Source: Companilactobacillus nantensis DSM 16982
Lineage (GTDB): Bacteria; Bacillota; Bacilli; Lactobacillales; Lactobacillaceae
Length of the DNA stretch: 64,000 nt
Reading direction: 5' to 3'
Assembly: GCF_001435815.1 (NCBI RefSeq)
Contig: NZ_AZFV01000008.1
Coordinates: forward strand, 40,129 to 104,128
Both the position numbers and the translations under genes were made by a program. The notes under the pieces were generated by a model that saw only the letters and a list, made by a program, of their open reading frames with translations, was not told the DNA's origin and ran no database searches. Numbering within the stretch: position 1 is the first letter of the stretch; the number at the start of each line of letters is the position of its first letter. This document shows positions 44,900 through 53,167 of the stretch, piece after piece.

Positions 44900-46213
44900 G
44901 TGAATAAATGGAAAACCTCTTTAACTGAGCGAATCAGTTACGGCTTAAGCGACGCAGCGGACAATTTAGTTTTCCAAATGATGACTACCTATCTACTCTT
45001 CTTCTACACCGATGTTTTTGGTCTAACTGCAAACGAAGTAGCAATTCTTTTCGTTGTAGCACGGACAGCTGATGTTTTTGAAAGTTTAATTATTGGAATT
45101 ATGATCGACAATACCCACTCTAAATGGGGTAAAAGTCGACCATTTTTCTTATGGTACTCATTCCCTTACGTTGTTTTCGCCATCTTAACCTTTGTCACAC
45201 CTAACTTCCTACCACATTCCGGGAAATTACTCTGGGCTTACGTTACTTATTTAGGCTTAGGATTTTTCTACACTGCCGTTAACTTGCCTATCACATCAAT
45301 CTTACCTACGATGACAGATAACGAGCAGGAAACCACTTTATTAGGCGTTATTAGACAATTTTTTGGTAGTTCCGTCCAAATCATCGTTGCTGTCTTTACC
45401 ATCCCGCTAGTCAGTTTCTTTGGTAAAGGTGACCAACAAAAAGGTTTCTTAGGAACAATCATCTTATTTGGTATCATTTCGTTAATTTTAATTTTGAACA
45501 CATTTTTCCATGTCCGTGAACGTTACACTAATAAAGAAATTAGTCACCAACCATTAGCAGAAGTTTGGAAAATGCTGAAGCAAAATAAGCCTTGGATCAT
45601 TATTTCTATCGTTATCTTCCTATACTGGTTAACAACTGCCATCAAGAATCAAACAACTATTTACTACTTCAAGTACATTATTCATAATGAAAATCTCGTT
45701 TCCTTAGCAAATAGTTTCACCTTAACTGCCTTGATTGGTGTTGTAGCAATTTACTTTGTTTCAGCTAAATTAGGTAAAAAGAATACTATGTTGTTAGGTA
45801 TTGTGATGGCCTTTATCGGTCAACTAATCATTACTTTTGCGGCATATTCCGAAAATCTCCCTATTCTCTTTACCGGAATTTTCATCAATTGTATCGGTGG
45901 CGGCTTCATTATTGGACTAGTTTCCATCATGATTGCGGACACGATTCGTTATGGTACTGCTATGGGCATCCAAGCTGAAGGAGTTCTCGCCTCAACTGAC
46001 GACTTCGGAGTTAACTTAGGACTAGGTTTGGGTGGTTTAATTACCGCTGAATCATTGCAAATGTCAGGTTATGTTTCCAATAAAACTCAAACAGCGACAA
46101 CCATTGCAGCCATCAACTTAAACTACGCATTAATCCCACTTGTTTTATATGTTGTTATGTTCTTAATTTTGTTAGGATATAATGAAACTAAAATTAAACA
46201 AGCTATCAATTAG
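44900..46213 (+). CDS. GPH/MelB-type MFS sugar or drug symporter
   Basis: This 437-residue protein has 12 hydrophobic helices. The N-terminal sequence LTERISYGLSDAADNLVFQM and the loop DNTHSKWGKSRPFFLWY are characteristic of glycoside-pentoside-hexuronide:cation symporters (MelB type). The substrate is likely a sugar or glycoside, but no sugar-hydrolase gene is adjacent. It lies between the YagU-like gene and rarA, with short gaps. The translation start follows a weak GGTTTTCCCGTG site. Confidence 0.87.
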   Translation: MNKWKTSLTERISYGLSDAADNLVFQMMTTYLLFFYTDVFGLTANEVAILFVVARTADVFESLIIGIMIDNTHSKWGKSRPFFLWYSFPYVVFAILTFVTPNFLPHSGKLLWAYVTYLGLGFFYTAVNLPITSILPTMTDNEQETTLLGVIRQFFGSSVQIIVAVFTIPLVSFFGKGDQQKGFLGTIILFGIISLILILNTFFHVRERYTNKEISHQPLAEVWKMLKQNKPWIIISIVIFLYWLTTAIKNQTTIYYFKYIIHNENLVSLANSFTLTALIGVVAIYFVSAKLGKKNTMLLGIVMAFIGQLIITFAAYSENLPILFTGIFINCIGGGFIIGLVSIMIADTIRYGTAMGIQAEGVLASTDDFGVNLGLGLGGLITAESLQMSGYVSNKTQTATTIAAINLNYALIPLVLYVVMFLILLGYNETKIKQAIN

Positions 46214-46234
46214 TAGTATCAAAGAAGGTCAAAA

Positions 46235-47566
46235 ATGCAGCAGGAATCTCTTTTTGCAAATCAAAATAATGACGACAATACACCTCTAGCCAATCGGGTT
46301 CGTCCCACGACACTAGAGGATTTTGTCGGTCAACAACACTTAATCGGTGACAATAAAATCTTGCGAGACATTATCGATCAAGATAACATCCCTTCCCTAA
46401 TTTTCTGGGGACCTCCCGGGGTTGGTAAAACTACTTTAGCTGAGATCATTGCAAAGAAAACCAAGGCTAATTTCATCACTTTCAGCGCCGTCACAAGCGG
46501 TATTAACGATATCAAGAAAGTTATGAAGGAAGCCGAAATGAACCGGGAAATGGGCCAAAAAACAATTGTTTTCATTGATGAAATTCATCGTTTTAATAAG
46601 GCTCAGCAGGATGCTTTTTTGCCATTCGTTGAAAAAGGCAGCATTACTTTAATCGGTGCAACAACTGAGAATCCATCGTTTGAAATCAATTCAGCTTTGC
46701 TTTCTCGTTGTAAAGTTTTCGTTCTCAAATCTTTAACGACAGACGATTTAGTCCAACTATTACAAAATACGTTAAAAAATCCCAAGGCTTTTCCAAAATC
46801 AAACGTTGAGATTGATGCTGATACATTGGAATTAATTGCGGCCTACGCTAATGGCGACGCTCGTGTAGCTTTGAATACTCTAGAAATGGCGGTTATTAAC
46901 TCCGAAACTAAGGATGATAAAGTCCAAGTTAAGGTTGATGACGTCCGCCAATTGTTGAATACTAAGTCACTTCGTTACGACAAAAATGGTGAAGAACATT
47001 ACAACATCATCTCAGCTTTACACAAGTCAATGCGTAACAGTGATACCGACTCCGCCATTTATTGGGTCATGCGCATGCTCGATGGCGGTGAAGACCCACT
47101 ATACATTGCTAGACGATTAGTGCGTTTTGCCAGCGAAGATATTGGTTTAGCCGATACCAATGCTTTAAATGTCGCTATCAATGCCTTCCAAGCCTGCCAA
47201 TTTTTAGGAATGCCTGAATGTAACGTTCACTTGGTCGAGACTGTTATTTACTTGTCAGTGGCTCCTAAGTCGAATGCCGTTTATCAATCAGTTTTACGTG
47301 CCGAGAAAGATATTAAGAAATATGGTAATTTACCAGTTCCATTACAAATTAGAAATGCACCAACTAAATTGATGAAGAATTTGGGTTATGGTGAAGATTA
47401 TAAATTAGCTCATAACTATCAAGATAAATTAACCAATATGAAAACTGTTCCTAAAGAAGTTGAGAATAGTCAGTATTACATTCCAACTGAACAGGGTAAA
47501 GAACGACTCTTTAAGCAACGTTTGGAATATATTAAGCAGTGGCATCAGGAACATGATGATGAGTAA
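46235..47566 (+). CDS. rarA: Replication-associated recombination protein A (MgsA/WRNIP1 family)
   Basis: This 443-residue AAA+ ATPase has Walker A GPPGVGKTT (about 49-57), Walker B VFIDEIHRFNKAQQD and sensor GATTENPSFEINSALLSRC (central residues GATTENPSF). The C-terminal MgsA tetramerisation domain includes MRNSDTDSAIYWVMRMLDGGEDP (core DSAIYWVMRML). RarA acts at stalled replication forks. Length and motif order match full-length RarA. It ends with a hairpin terminator within the decayed R2 copy. Confidence 0.94.
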   Translation: MQQESLFANQNNDDNTPLANRVRPTTLEDFVGQQHLIGDNKILRDIIDQDNIPSLIFWGPPGVGKTTLAEIIAKKTKANFITFSAVTSGINDIKKVMKEAEMNREMGQKTIVFIDEIHRFNKAQQDAFLPFVEKGSITLIGATTENPSFEINSALLSRCKVFVLKSLTTDDLVQLLQNTLKNPKAFPKSNVEIDADTLELIAAYANGDARVALNTLEMAVINSETKDDKVQVKVDDVRQLLNTKSLRYDKNGEEHYNIISALHKSMRNSDTDSAIYWVMRMLDGGEDPLYIARRLVRFASEDIGLADTNALNVAINAFQACQFLGMPECNVHLVETVIYLSVAPKSNAVYQSVLRAEKDIKKYGNLPVPLQIRNAPTKLMKNLGYGEDYKLAHNYQDKLTNMKTVPKEVENSQYYIPTEQGKERLFKQRLEYIKQWHQEHDDE

Positions 47567-47575
47567 AGACAAATA

Positions 47576-47755
47576 AAACCAGCAATCCGTTTTGAGATTG
47601 CTGGTTATTTTTTTATATGCAGTGGCTTTGAAACGAGCTACACAAAGGCAACTCCTTCCGCTTTTCATAGAACTGTAAATCACACAAAAGCCGTGTGCAA
47701 TTCACAAACCTACGAAAATGCTCGGGAGCTGACCGCCCTTGTTCGCTCTCTATTC
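47576..47755. repeat. Decayed R2-like repeat with rarA terminator, copy d
   Basis: The left end is a perfect hairpin AACCAGCAATC/GATTGCTGGTT followed by T7 (47578-47613), a good terminator for rarA. Farther right, CTTCCGCTTTTCATAGAAC and GCTCGGGAGCTGACC resemble segments of the R2 family (CTTTTTCCGCTT and GCTCGAAAGCTGACC). It looks like a diverged copy in the same orientation as copy a. Confidence 0.6.
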
Positions 47756-48730
47756 AAATGGATACTTCATGCCCCAATCATTTCTCACATCATTCAAAAT
47801 ATGGGCAACATCATGTGACAAAGCTAATTGACCATCATCATGTCCAGCTTCGATATATCTTTGCATATCACTAACTTCATATTGCAATGCCTTTGTATCG
47901 TCACCAACGATAATTTTATCAGTCGTTTGCGTATGTGCATCAGCCGTATAAGTAATATCAGCTTCAGTAGCACGTGGATAATTACTAATTTCGATATAAC
48001 CTTTCGTTCCTGAAATAACACCACGCTTTGGCTGTTTAGCACGCATCGATAAAGCCATGACTGCCATTTGTTCGTCATCATTTTTCAAAATAATACCAGA
48101 TTGTTCATCAACACCAGTTTCAAAATACTTCACAGTTGTCAAAATGTTGGTTGGCTGCTTATTCAAGAAACTTCTTGCAAAGGCTGTGGCATAACCACCG
48201 ATATCTAGTAATGCTCCACCAGCTAACTCTTTGTTGAAAAAACGGTTCTTAGGATCATAGTCTTTCAAACTACCGAAGTTGACTTGGACTAATTTCACGT
48301 CTCCAATTTTTCCATCGGCAACCATTTGCTTAACTTTCGTATAAAGTGGCATATGTAACAAAGTAAATCCTTCAGTCAAAATTAAATTTTTCTTAGCAGC
48401 TAAAGCTTGAACTTCATCAAATTGTTTAGCATTGACGGTAATAGCTTTTTCACAGAAAACATTTTTCCCGGCCATCAATGCTTCTTTAATATATTGATAA
48501 TGGTATGTATGTGGTGTCGCAATATAAATGACATCAATCTTAGGATCATTAATCATATCAGTTGGATTAGCAAATTGATGTTGAATACCTTTTTCATCCG
48601 CAAATTTGGCCATTTGTTCAGCATTCATATCGGATACGCTATAAATTTCACCATTTACAGCATTCAATGCATCAGCCATTTCGTGAGCAATCCAGCCAGT
48701 TCCAATCATTCCCCAATTATATTTTGTCAT
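47750..48730 (-). CDS. Gfo/Idh/MocA-family oxidoreductase
   Basis: This 326-residue protein has an N-terminal Rossmann fold (GMIGTGWIAHEMADAL, residues about 6-21) and the family's EKAITVNAKQFDEVQALA region with the catalytic-type EK dipeptide (FCEKAITV). The C-terminal domain has GGALLDIGGYATAFAR. Members oxidise or reduce sugars, inositols or related compounds with NAD(P). It is translationally close to an RpiA-like gene (2 bp gap) and near an RpiR regulator, so a pentose or polyol pathway is a reasonable guess. Confidence 0.9.
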   Translation of the reverse strand: MTKYNWGMIGTGWIAHEMADALNAVNGEIYSVSDMNAEQMAKFADEKGIQHQFANPTDMINDPKIDVIYIATPHTYHYQYIKEALMAGKNVFCEKAITVNAKQFDEVQALAAKKNLILTEGFTLLHMPLYTKVKQMVADGKIGDVKLVQVNFGSLKDYDPKNRFFNKELAGGALLDIGGYATAFARSFLNKQPTNILTTVKYFETGVDEQSGIILKNDDEQMAVMALSMRAKQPKRGVISGTKGYIEISNYPRATEADITYTADAHTQTTDKIIVGDDTKALQYEVSDMQRYIEAGHDDGQLALSHDVAHILNDVRNDWGMKYPFE

Positions 48731-48732
48731 AA

Positions 48733-49392
48733 TTACAAATCTTCTTTCTTAATGTGTTTTACATCTTCATCTGTTGCCAAAAGCGCGTCAGTTACCACAT
48801 CTTTGAAATATGACGTGCCTAAAACACCTGTCATAGAAGCCAATTTATTATTAATCGAATCAATTTCATCCCAATTTTCAAAATGACAATCTACCAAACC
48901 ATTACCATTGGGAGTTCGAACCATTCCTGCCATATCTTGAGATTGACGGACGTTTGCTTTCCCACCTAATTGCTCAACCTCTGTCAAAACTTGTGGAATG
49001 GCTAAATCCATGACTTCAAGCGCCAATTGCACATCAGCATTGAGTTTGTCAGTGAAACGTTCTGCTGGAGCCATAATGATGTAACGTTCAGCTAAATTAG
49101 CGTATAACCGTTCAAAAGTATGGATACCGCCGTTACTCTTCAATGCATTGAGATTATGGTCGAGACTGTCACAACCATCAAATGCTAGATCAAACTTCGT
49201 TACTTGTTCTAAAGGTACGATTGGAATATTCAATTCCTGACAAAGTTGTCTAGTTTGTTCGGAAGGACTTGCCACATAAATCGTCGTTGCATCTAGGGCT
49301 CGAATTAAGCGTCCAACTGTGCGGCCACCGCCAAAACTGACAGTCATCCCAGGTTTGATCATATTAAGTGCTGATTCGATTAACTTTTCCAT
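48733..49392 (-). CDS. Divergent ribose-5-phosphate isomerase A-like protein
   Basis: This 219-residue protein follows the RpiA plan but with altered motifs. The phosphate loop reads VSFGGGRTVGRLIR rather than GLGTGST. The active-site motif DGADE is DGCDSLD, and KGGGGALTREK is KSNGGIHTFERLYA. The catalytic pair of Asp, the Lys and a Glu appear to be kept. It sits 2 bp before the oxidoreductase gene and under an RpiR-type regulator. It may isomerise a different phosphosugar from ribose 5-phosphate. Confidence 0.78.
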   Translation of the reverse strand: MEKLIESALNMIKPGMTVSFGGGRTVGRLIRALDATTIYVASPSEQTRQLCQELNIPIVPLEQVTKFDLAFDGCDSLDHNLNALKSNGGIHTFERLYANLAERYIIMAPAERFTDKLNADVQLALEVMDLAIPQVLTEVEQLGGKANVRQSQDMAGMVRTPNGNGLVDCHFENWDEIDSINNKLASMTGVLGTSYFKDVVTDALLATDEDVKHIKKEDL

Positions 49393-49464
49393 TTTTGAAC
49401 TCCTGTGAGAAATATATTTTCATATTATTTTTATATCTGAAATTCATTTTCATATTAAAATAAA

Positions 49465-49492
49465 AAAAGTACCCTGTCAAGCAGGATACTAA
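49465..49492 (-). terminator. Terminator of the RpiR-family gene
   Basis: On the minus strand AGTATCCTG pairs with CAGGGTACT around CTTGA, with one mismatch, and seven T residues follow. The arm overlaps the stop codon region of the gene at 49489. Confidence 0.85.
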
Positions 49493-50316
49493 ATCTTTCG
49501 ATCAGAAATTAATTCTTCATGATGCGCAATTTTGGCTAATGTCTGTTTATCTTGTCCTATCAACAATAAGAAAATGGCTTCAATCATCGTTGAGGCAGCA
49601 ATTCTGGAAAAATAATATTCAGATTGAAAAATTTGTTCACGGACATACGTTTTCAGGTGAAAATCAGCCTTTTGAGCAATGGGTGAATCTTCACGATTAG
49701 TAATGGCTATCACCTTAATTTGTTGCTCCTGGGCGACTTTAAGTTGTTTCATCAATGATTTAGATTCACCGGAGTTTGAAATGATTATTAAAATATCTTG
49801 GCGATTCATATTCAACGTCTGGGCCAAAGACGTTTCAAAAGCGGCATCACTAATAGCTAACAGACCAATCTGGTTGAACTTATAAACCGCATCAATCGCT
49901 ACTGGATACGTATTTCCTTCAGCAACTACTTGGATCAACCGAGCCTTTTTAATCAAATCTAGGACCTGATTAAGTTTAGTAGTATCCAAATTTTTCAAAG
50001 TATTGCTGATTTCAATATTCTTGTTGTCAGTAATATTTTTTAAAACTTGTTGGACATCATCATCGATCGTCACTGCCACATTTTCCTCATCCGACACTTG
50101 AGCCAAACGTGTTTTTAACTGATGAAAACCATCAATATCCAAGTTTTTACAAAAACGTGAGACAGATGCTTCACTGACAGCCGCCGTTTGGGCAAGCTGT
50201 GAAATCGTATAGTCAACAACGGCTTTGGGCTGTTGTAAGACCACTTGAGCAATTTTTCTATCGGTCACAGACATATGTGGCAATTTATTATAAATGACAT
50301 CGATTATATTTTGCAT
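49489..50316 (-). CDS. RpiR-family transcriptional regulator
   Basis: This 275-residue protein has an N-terminal HTH_6 domain (LPHMSVTDRKIAQVVLQQ; then TISQLAQTAAVSEASVSRFC; residues about 12-55) and a C-terminal SIS domain (about 110-250, with VVAEGNTYPVA and IIISNSGESKSL) that binds phosphosugars. Members control sugar-phosphate catabolism. The oxidoreductase and RpiA-like genes downstream are likely targets, though a terminator separates them from this gene. A putative small RNA terminates just upstream of its start. Confidence 0.9.
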   Translation of the reverse strand: MQNIIDVIYNKLPHMSVTDRKIAQVVLQQPKAVVDYTISQLAQTAAVSEASVSRFCKNLDIDGFHQLKTRLAQVSDEENVAVTIDDDVQQVLKNITDNKNIEISNTLKNLDTTKLNQVLDLIKKARLIQVVAEGNTYPVAIDAVYKFNQIGLLAISDAAFETSLAQTLNMNRQDILIIISNSGESKSLMKQLKVAQEQQIKVIAITNREDSPIAQKADFHLKTYVREQIFQSEYYFSRIAASTMIEAIFLLLIGQDKQTLAKIAHHEELISDRKI

Positions 50317-50351
50317 AGTTTTTCCTCTACTCCTATTCTATCAAAATTTGA

Positions 50352-50384
50352 GCAGCAAAAAAGCCTGCTAATAAGCAGGCTGCC
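50352..50384 (-). terminator. Terminator of small RNA III
   Basis: AGCCTGC pairs with GCAGGCT around TTATTA, followed by six T residues on the minus strand. It lies about 35 bp before the RpiR-family start codon, so it belongs to a separate upstream transcript. Confidence 0.92.
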
Positions 50385-50645
50385 ATGATATTTAATAGTA
50401 TGATAAATATCAACTTCTTTCTTTTGAAGATTAACTACGGGGGAATAGTCATCTTTTATTTAACTTCTTTATCTATTAGGGGGGAGATATTTGAAGTTTA
50501 AGTTTTTTTATAAGGGGATTAATTTTTCATTGTATATATGTTTTAAGGGGTTATTTCTATTCATTGTTTTCAATAATTATCTTTTAAAGGGTTAGCTCTC
50601 TGTGAAGCTTTATCTTTCCATTGATTCACCTCTTCCTCTCTTTGA
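50352..50645 (-). ncRNA. Putative C-rich-loop small RNA III
   Basis: The minus-strand start region GTTATTATTTAAGCATAGTCAAAG (about 50664-50641) matches RNAs I and II. Below it are GAAGAGGTGAATCAATG and a 3-codon ORF, then CCCCTTA motifs, then TATC/GATA (50489-50470) with loop TCCCCCCTAATA. A further C5 loop lies in a GAAG..CTTC hairpin, and GATATTTA/TAAATATC (50411-50387) follows. The end is a strong terminator GCCTGC-TTATTA-GCAGGC with T6 (50352-50384). The DNA upstream also resembles that before RNA II. Predicted length is about 290 nt. Confidence 0.65.
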
Positions 50646-50722
50646 CTATGCTTAAATAATAACTTTTAAATACGAATAAATTTATAACAAATTATGAAGA
50701 ATTGGTGAATCTTTTTTTGTGG

Positions 50723-50899
50723 TGCCGCCGGAGGGTGCGAGAAAGAATGCCTGCTGTGGGACCGACTTGAGCCAAGGTCTCAAGTCTCGATTTTGAGCTT
50801 CGCAAAGTACGCGAATCTCAAAATACGTCCGTGGTGTAAGAGCTAAAGCTCTAACGCCACCTTCACTGCTGGCTTTCTTTCTCGCACCCTCCGGCTAGT
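50723..50899 (+). repeat. R1 structured repeat, copy 17
   Basis: The closing stem GCCGGAGGGTGCGAGAAAG pairs perfectly with CTTTCTCGCACCCTCCGGC. H1 is ACTTGAG-CCAAGGT-CTCAAGT. H2 is the TTTTGAGCTTCGC subtype with matching CGCGAATCTCAAAA. H3 is AGAGCT-AA-AGCTCT. Here the terminal sequences are included in the perfect stem. Confidence 0.93.
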
Positions 50900-51059
50900 T
50901 TATTTGTTTAGGGCAGCTGTTTTACTCAGATTTCAGATAGTTTAAAACGTTATGTATAGTCTACAATTTAGTAAACCGGTACCCTTAATGATTATTTAAA
51001 ATTGGATAATTGGAATATAAAACATATTTTTATAAATGAGAAATATTAAAATCCCAACC

Positions 51060-51247
51060 AACTAGTCGGAAGAACCGAGAAAACTTAACTGGCAGTGAAA
51101 GTGGTGTTATGTCGAGTGCTTTTCTCGGCATTACAGCACCGGGCGTGTTTGGAGACTTGCTTGCAAGGCTTCAAACCGAGGAGCGAGACCTTGGCTCGCT
51201 CCGGTCCGCACAGCCAGTTAAGTTTTTCTCGGTTCTGGAGACGGCAT
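51060..51247 (-). repeat. R1 structured repeat, copy 18
   Basis: The closing stem GAACCGAGAAAACTTAACTGGC pairs with GCCAGTTAAGTTTTTCTCGGTTC with one extra T. H3 is enlarged (GTCGAG-TGCTTTT-CTCGGC) as in copy 5. H1 is GGAGCGAG-ACCTTGG-CTCGCTCC and H2 is the GTTTG type. Its right half matches the deleted copy 3 almost exactly. Confidence 0.92.
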
Positions 51248-51281
51248 AAAAAAAGACCGCCCTGACGGACGATCTTTATAC
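51247..51281 (-). terminator. Terminator of the NlpC/P60 gene
   Basis: On the minus strand AAAGATCGTCCG pairs with CGGGCGGTCTTT-type sequence (two mismatches) around a TCAG loop, then seven T residues. It touches the end of R1 copy 18. Confidence 0.8.
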
Positions 51282-51308
51282 GTGAATGATTTTAATTTTG
51301 AATGTGTA

Positions 51309-52022
51309 TTATAGAACCTTAACAGCGAATGAAGGCATGAAGTAACCTGAGATTGTTGAAATCTTAACTGATTCGCCTGGTTGTGGTGCAGCGATGTATT
51401 GGTTGTTACCTAAGTAGATACCTACGTGGTAAGTTGAACCTTTGCTACCCCAGAATAATAGATCTCCGGCTGATGCTTGAGAAACTGCTTCTTGTGTACC
51501 GGCACCTTCTTGAGCTACTGTGTATGAACCAATGTTCTTACCAGTTGCTTCTTGATATACGTATGATGTGAAACCTGAACAGTCGAAACCTGAAGGTGTC
51601 TTACCACCCCATACATATGGTGTACCTAAGTATTGTTTAGCAGTACTGATAACATTATCAGCAGTTGCTGACTTGTCATCTGATGAAGCTGATTCTGTAA
51701 CTGCAGCCATGTCTGTAACATCGTTAGCGTTAACCCATTCGTTAGCACCTACAAGGTACCATGTGTTACCTGAATCGTCTGTAACAGCTTGGCCAACAGC
51801 CCATGCTGTGTTAGCTGACAATGCACGACCAGAACTCTTACCATTTGCTGATGGTGTTGTGTAAAGTGCTGACAATGTCTTTGTACGTACAGCAGAAGGA
51901 GCATTAGTAACTACTTGTGATGCAGCCTTTGTTGTAGAAGCATTTGATAGACCTAAACCTGTAACTGCCAAAGCTGCAGCAGCTGTAAATGAAATAAGAC
52001 TCTTTTTAACGTTAGTATTCAA
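51309..52022 (-). CDS. Secreted NlpC/P60 peptidoglycan hydrolase with SH3-like domain
   Basis: This protein is 237 residues from a TTG start at 52022. A longer frame opens at 52094 (also TTG), but its N-terminus is very basic, whereas GGGGGAT lies 9 bases before the later TTG and gives a clean signal peptide (NVKKSLISFTAAAALAVTGL, cut near TKAAS). A bacterial SH3-like segment (about 40-100, with WYLVGANEWVNANDV) precedes an NlpC/P60 domain with catalytic Cys in FDCSGFTSYV and His in HVGIYLG. It should cleave peptidoglycan stem peptides during growth. Confidence 0.88.
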   Translation of the reverse strand: MNTNVKKSLISFTAAAALAVTGLGLSNASTTKAASQVVTNAPSAVRTKTLSALYTTPSANGKSSGRALSANTAWAVGQAVTDDSGNTWYLVGANEWVNANDVTDMAAVTESASSDDKSATADNVISTAKQYLGTPYVWGGKTPSGFDCSGFTSYVYQEATGKNIGSYTVAQEGAGTQEAVSQASAGDLLFWGSKGSTYHVGIYLGNNQYIAAPQPGESVKISTISGYFMPSFAVKVL

Positions 52023-52175
52023 AATTGAAATCCCCCGTAATGGTTTGTTTTTTTTATTTTTTAAGTTTTTCTTAATTAATTTCTTATCACTCAACGATGA
52101 CTATAATACTCTCCGAATATTGCAGAAATGTTACAGCAATTGTATAAGAATGTTACACTTTGATGTTCACAAAGT

Positions 52176-52219
52176 AATAAAGTTCTAACCACATGTGTAC
52201 CAGTGGTTAGAGCTTTATT
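52176..52219 (-). terminator. Terminator of the guanylate-kinase-like gene
   Basis: AATAAAGCTCTAACCAC pairs with GTGGTTAGAACTTTATT with one mismatch around a short loop. It lies just after the stop of the gene at 52233. Confidence 0.88.
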
Positions 52220-52232
52220 GTGAAATGTTATA

Positions 52233-52790
52233 TTATTTGATATTTTCGCTTTTTAGTATTTTGTTAACGTTTTCTTTCGTTATCTCTATGTTATTATTAG
52301 TAATTTTATAACATTTGCCCCTTAATTCAGCGGGAATATTGAGATCTCGATGGAATTCATCACTGCTAATTCGAGCCTTTAACCGTGAAATATCATCCCC
52401 ACGATCAGCCAATCTTTGTGTTACAGTTTCCAAATCTACTTCTAGAAAAATAACCACAGCCTGATTGCCATACTTTTCTTTATATGAAGCTGCTCCTTTT
52501 GTATCAACTACGATACTGGCCGCATCATACTTTTTCCAAGTTTCGTTGAGACTTTCTTCAGATGATCCATACCAATTACCACTATATTCGACTCTTTCAA
52601 GGTAATGATTCTTTAAAAAGCTTTCTTTTGTCTCAAAATGATAGTCAACACCATCTTTTTCGCCCACACGTGGTAATCTAGTAGTGTGAGTTATAACACT
52701 CGGTATATGATAGGTATCTTGCAAATATTTACTAATTGTTGTTTTCCCAGTTCCGCTTGCTCCAGTGATAACAATAATTTTTTTATCCAT
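52233..52790 (-). CDS. Guanylate kinase-family protein
   Basis: This 185-residue protein has P-loop GASGTGKTT (about 9-17), THTTRLPRVGEKDGVDYHFE (about 34-53, the GMP-binding region of guanylate kinases) and the lid region RLADRGDDISRLKARI. It is slightly shorter than housekeeping Gmk (about 205) and not next to rpoZ or priA, so it may be a second, accessory copy. Guanylate kinase converts GMP to GDP. The ribosome site is TAGGAG. It ends at a strong terminator. Confidence 0.87.
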   Translation of the reverse strand: MDKKIIVITGASGTGKTTISKYLQDTYHIPSVITHTTRLPRVGEKDGVDYHFETKESFLKNHYLERVEYSGNWYGSSEESLNETWKKYDAASIVVDTKGAASYKEKYGNQAVVIFLEVDLETVTQRLADRGDDISRLKARISSDEFHRDLNIPAELRGKCYKITNNNIEITKENVNKILKSENIK

Positions 52791-52874
52791 TATAGGACTC
52801 CTATGTTTGAAATATTTCTTCTACTATATTATTATACTAGTCTGTTAAGTAATTAATCCGAGGAGAATTTACAT

Positions 52875-53084
52875 ATGAAAATAGAAGACTTAAAAGTTGG
52901 TACTGTTTACGATTGCTCCGTTGATGAAGATATGGATTACCCATTCCAAGGTAAAGTTGAGAAGATTTACGAACACTCAGCTTTGATGGAAATTGTTAAG
53001 AATGATCCTAAAGACAATTCTAATAAAACAGAATTGAATAACAAGATTGTTGTTAGCATCAAGAAAATCAAAAAAGCTAAATAA
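52875..53084 (+). CDS. Small DUF2187-like protein
   Basis: This 69-residue protein has charged ends and a beta-rich core (LKVGTVYDCSVDEDM, then FQGKVEKIYEHSALMEIV). It resembles the small KOW-like proteins of DUF2187 that are common in lactobacilli. The function is unknown. CCGAGGAGAAT precedes the ATG, and a strong terminator follows at once. It is divergent from the guanylate-kinase-like gene. Confidence 0.75.
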   Translation: MKIEDLKVGTVYDCSVDEDMDYPFQGKVEKIYEHSALMEIVKNDPKDNSNKTELNNKIVVSIKKIKKAK

Positions 53085-53093
53085 TTAATCCGA

Positions 53094-53135
53094 TTAAAAA
53101 GAAGCTGGTCATTAAGTTGATCAGCTTCTTTTTTT
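53094..53135 (+). terminator. Terminator after DUF2187-like gene
   Basis: AAAAAGAAGCTGGTCA pairs with TGATCAGCTTCTTTTT (one G-T wobble) around TTAAGT, followed by T. It overlaps the end of the RhuM remnant on the other strand. Confidence 0.9.
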
Positions 53136-53167
53136 AGCCGTTTACTTATAGGTGAGAAAAATAATTC

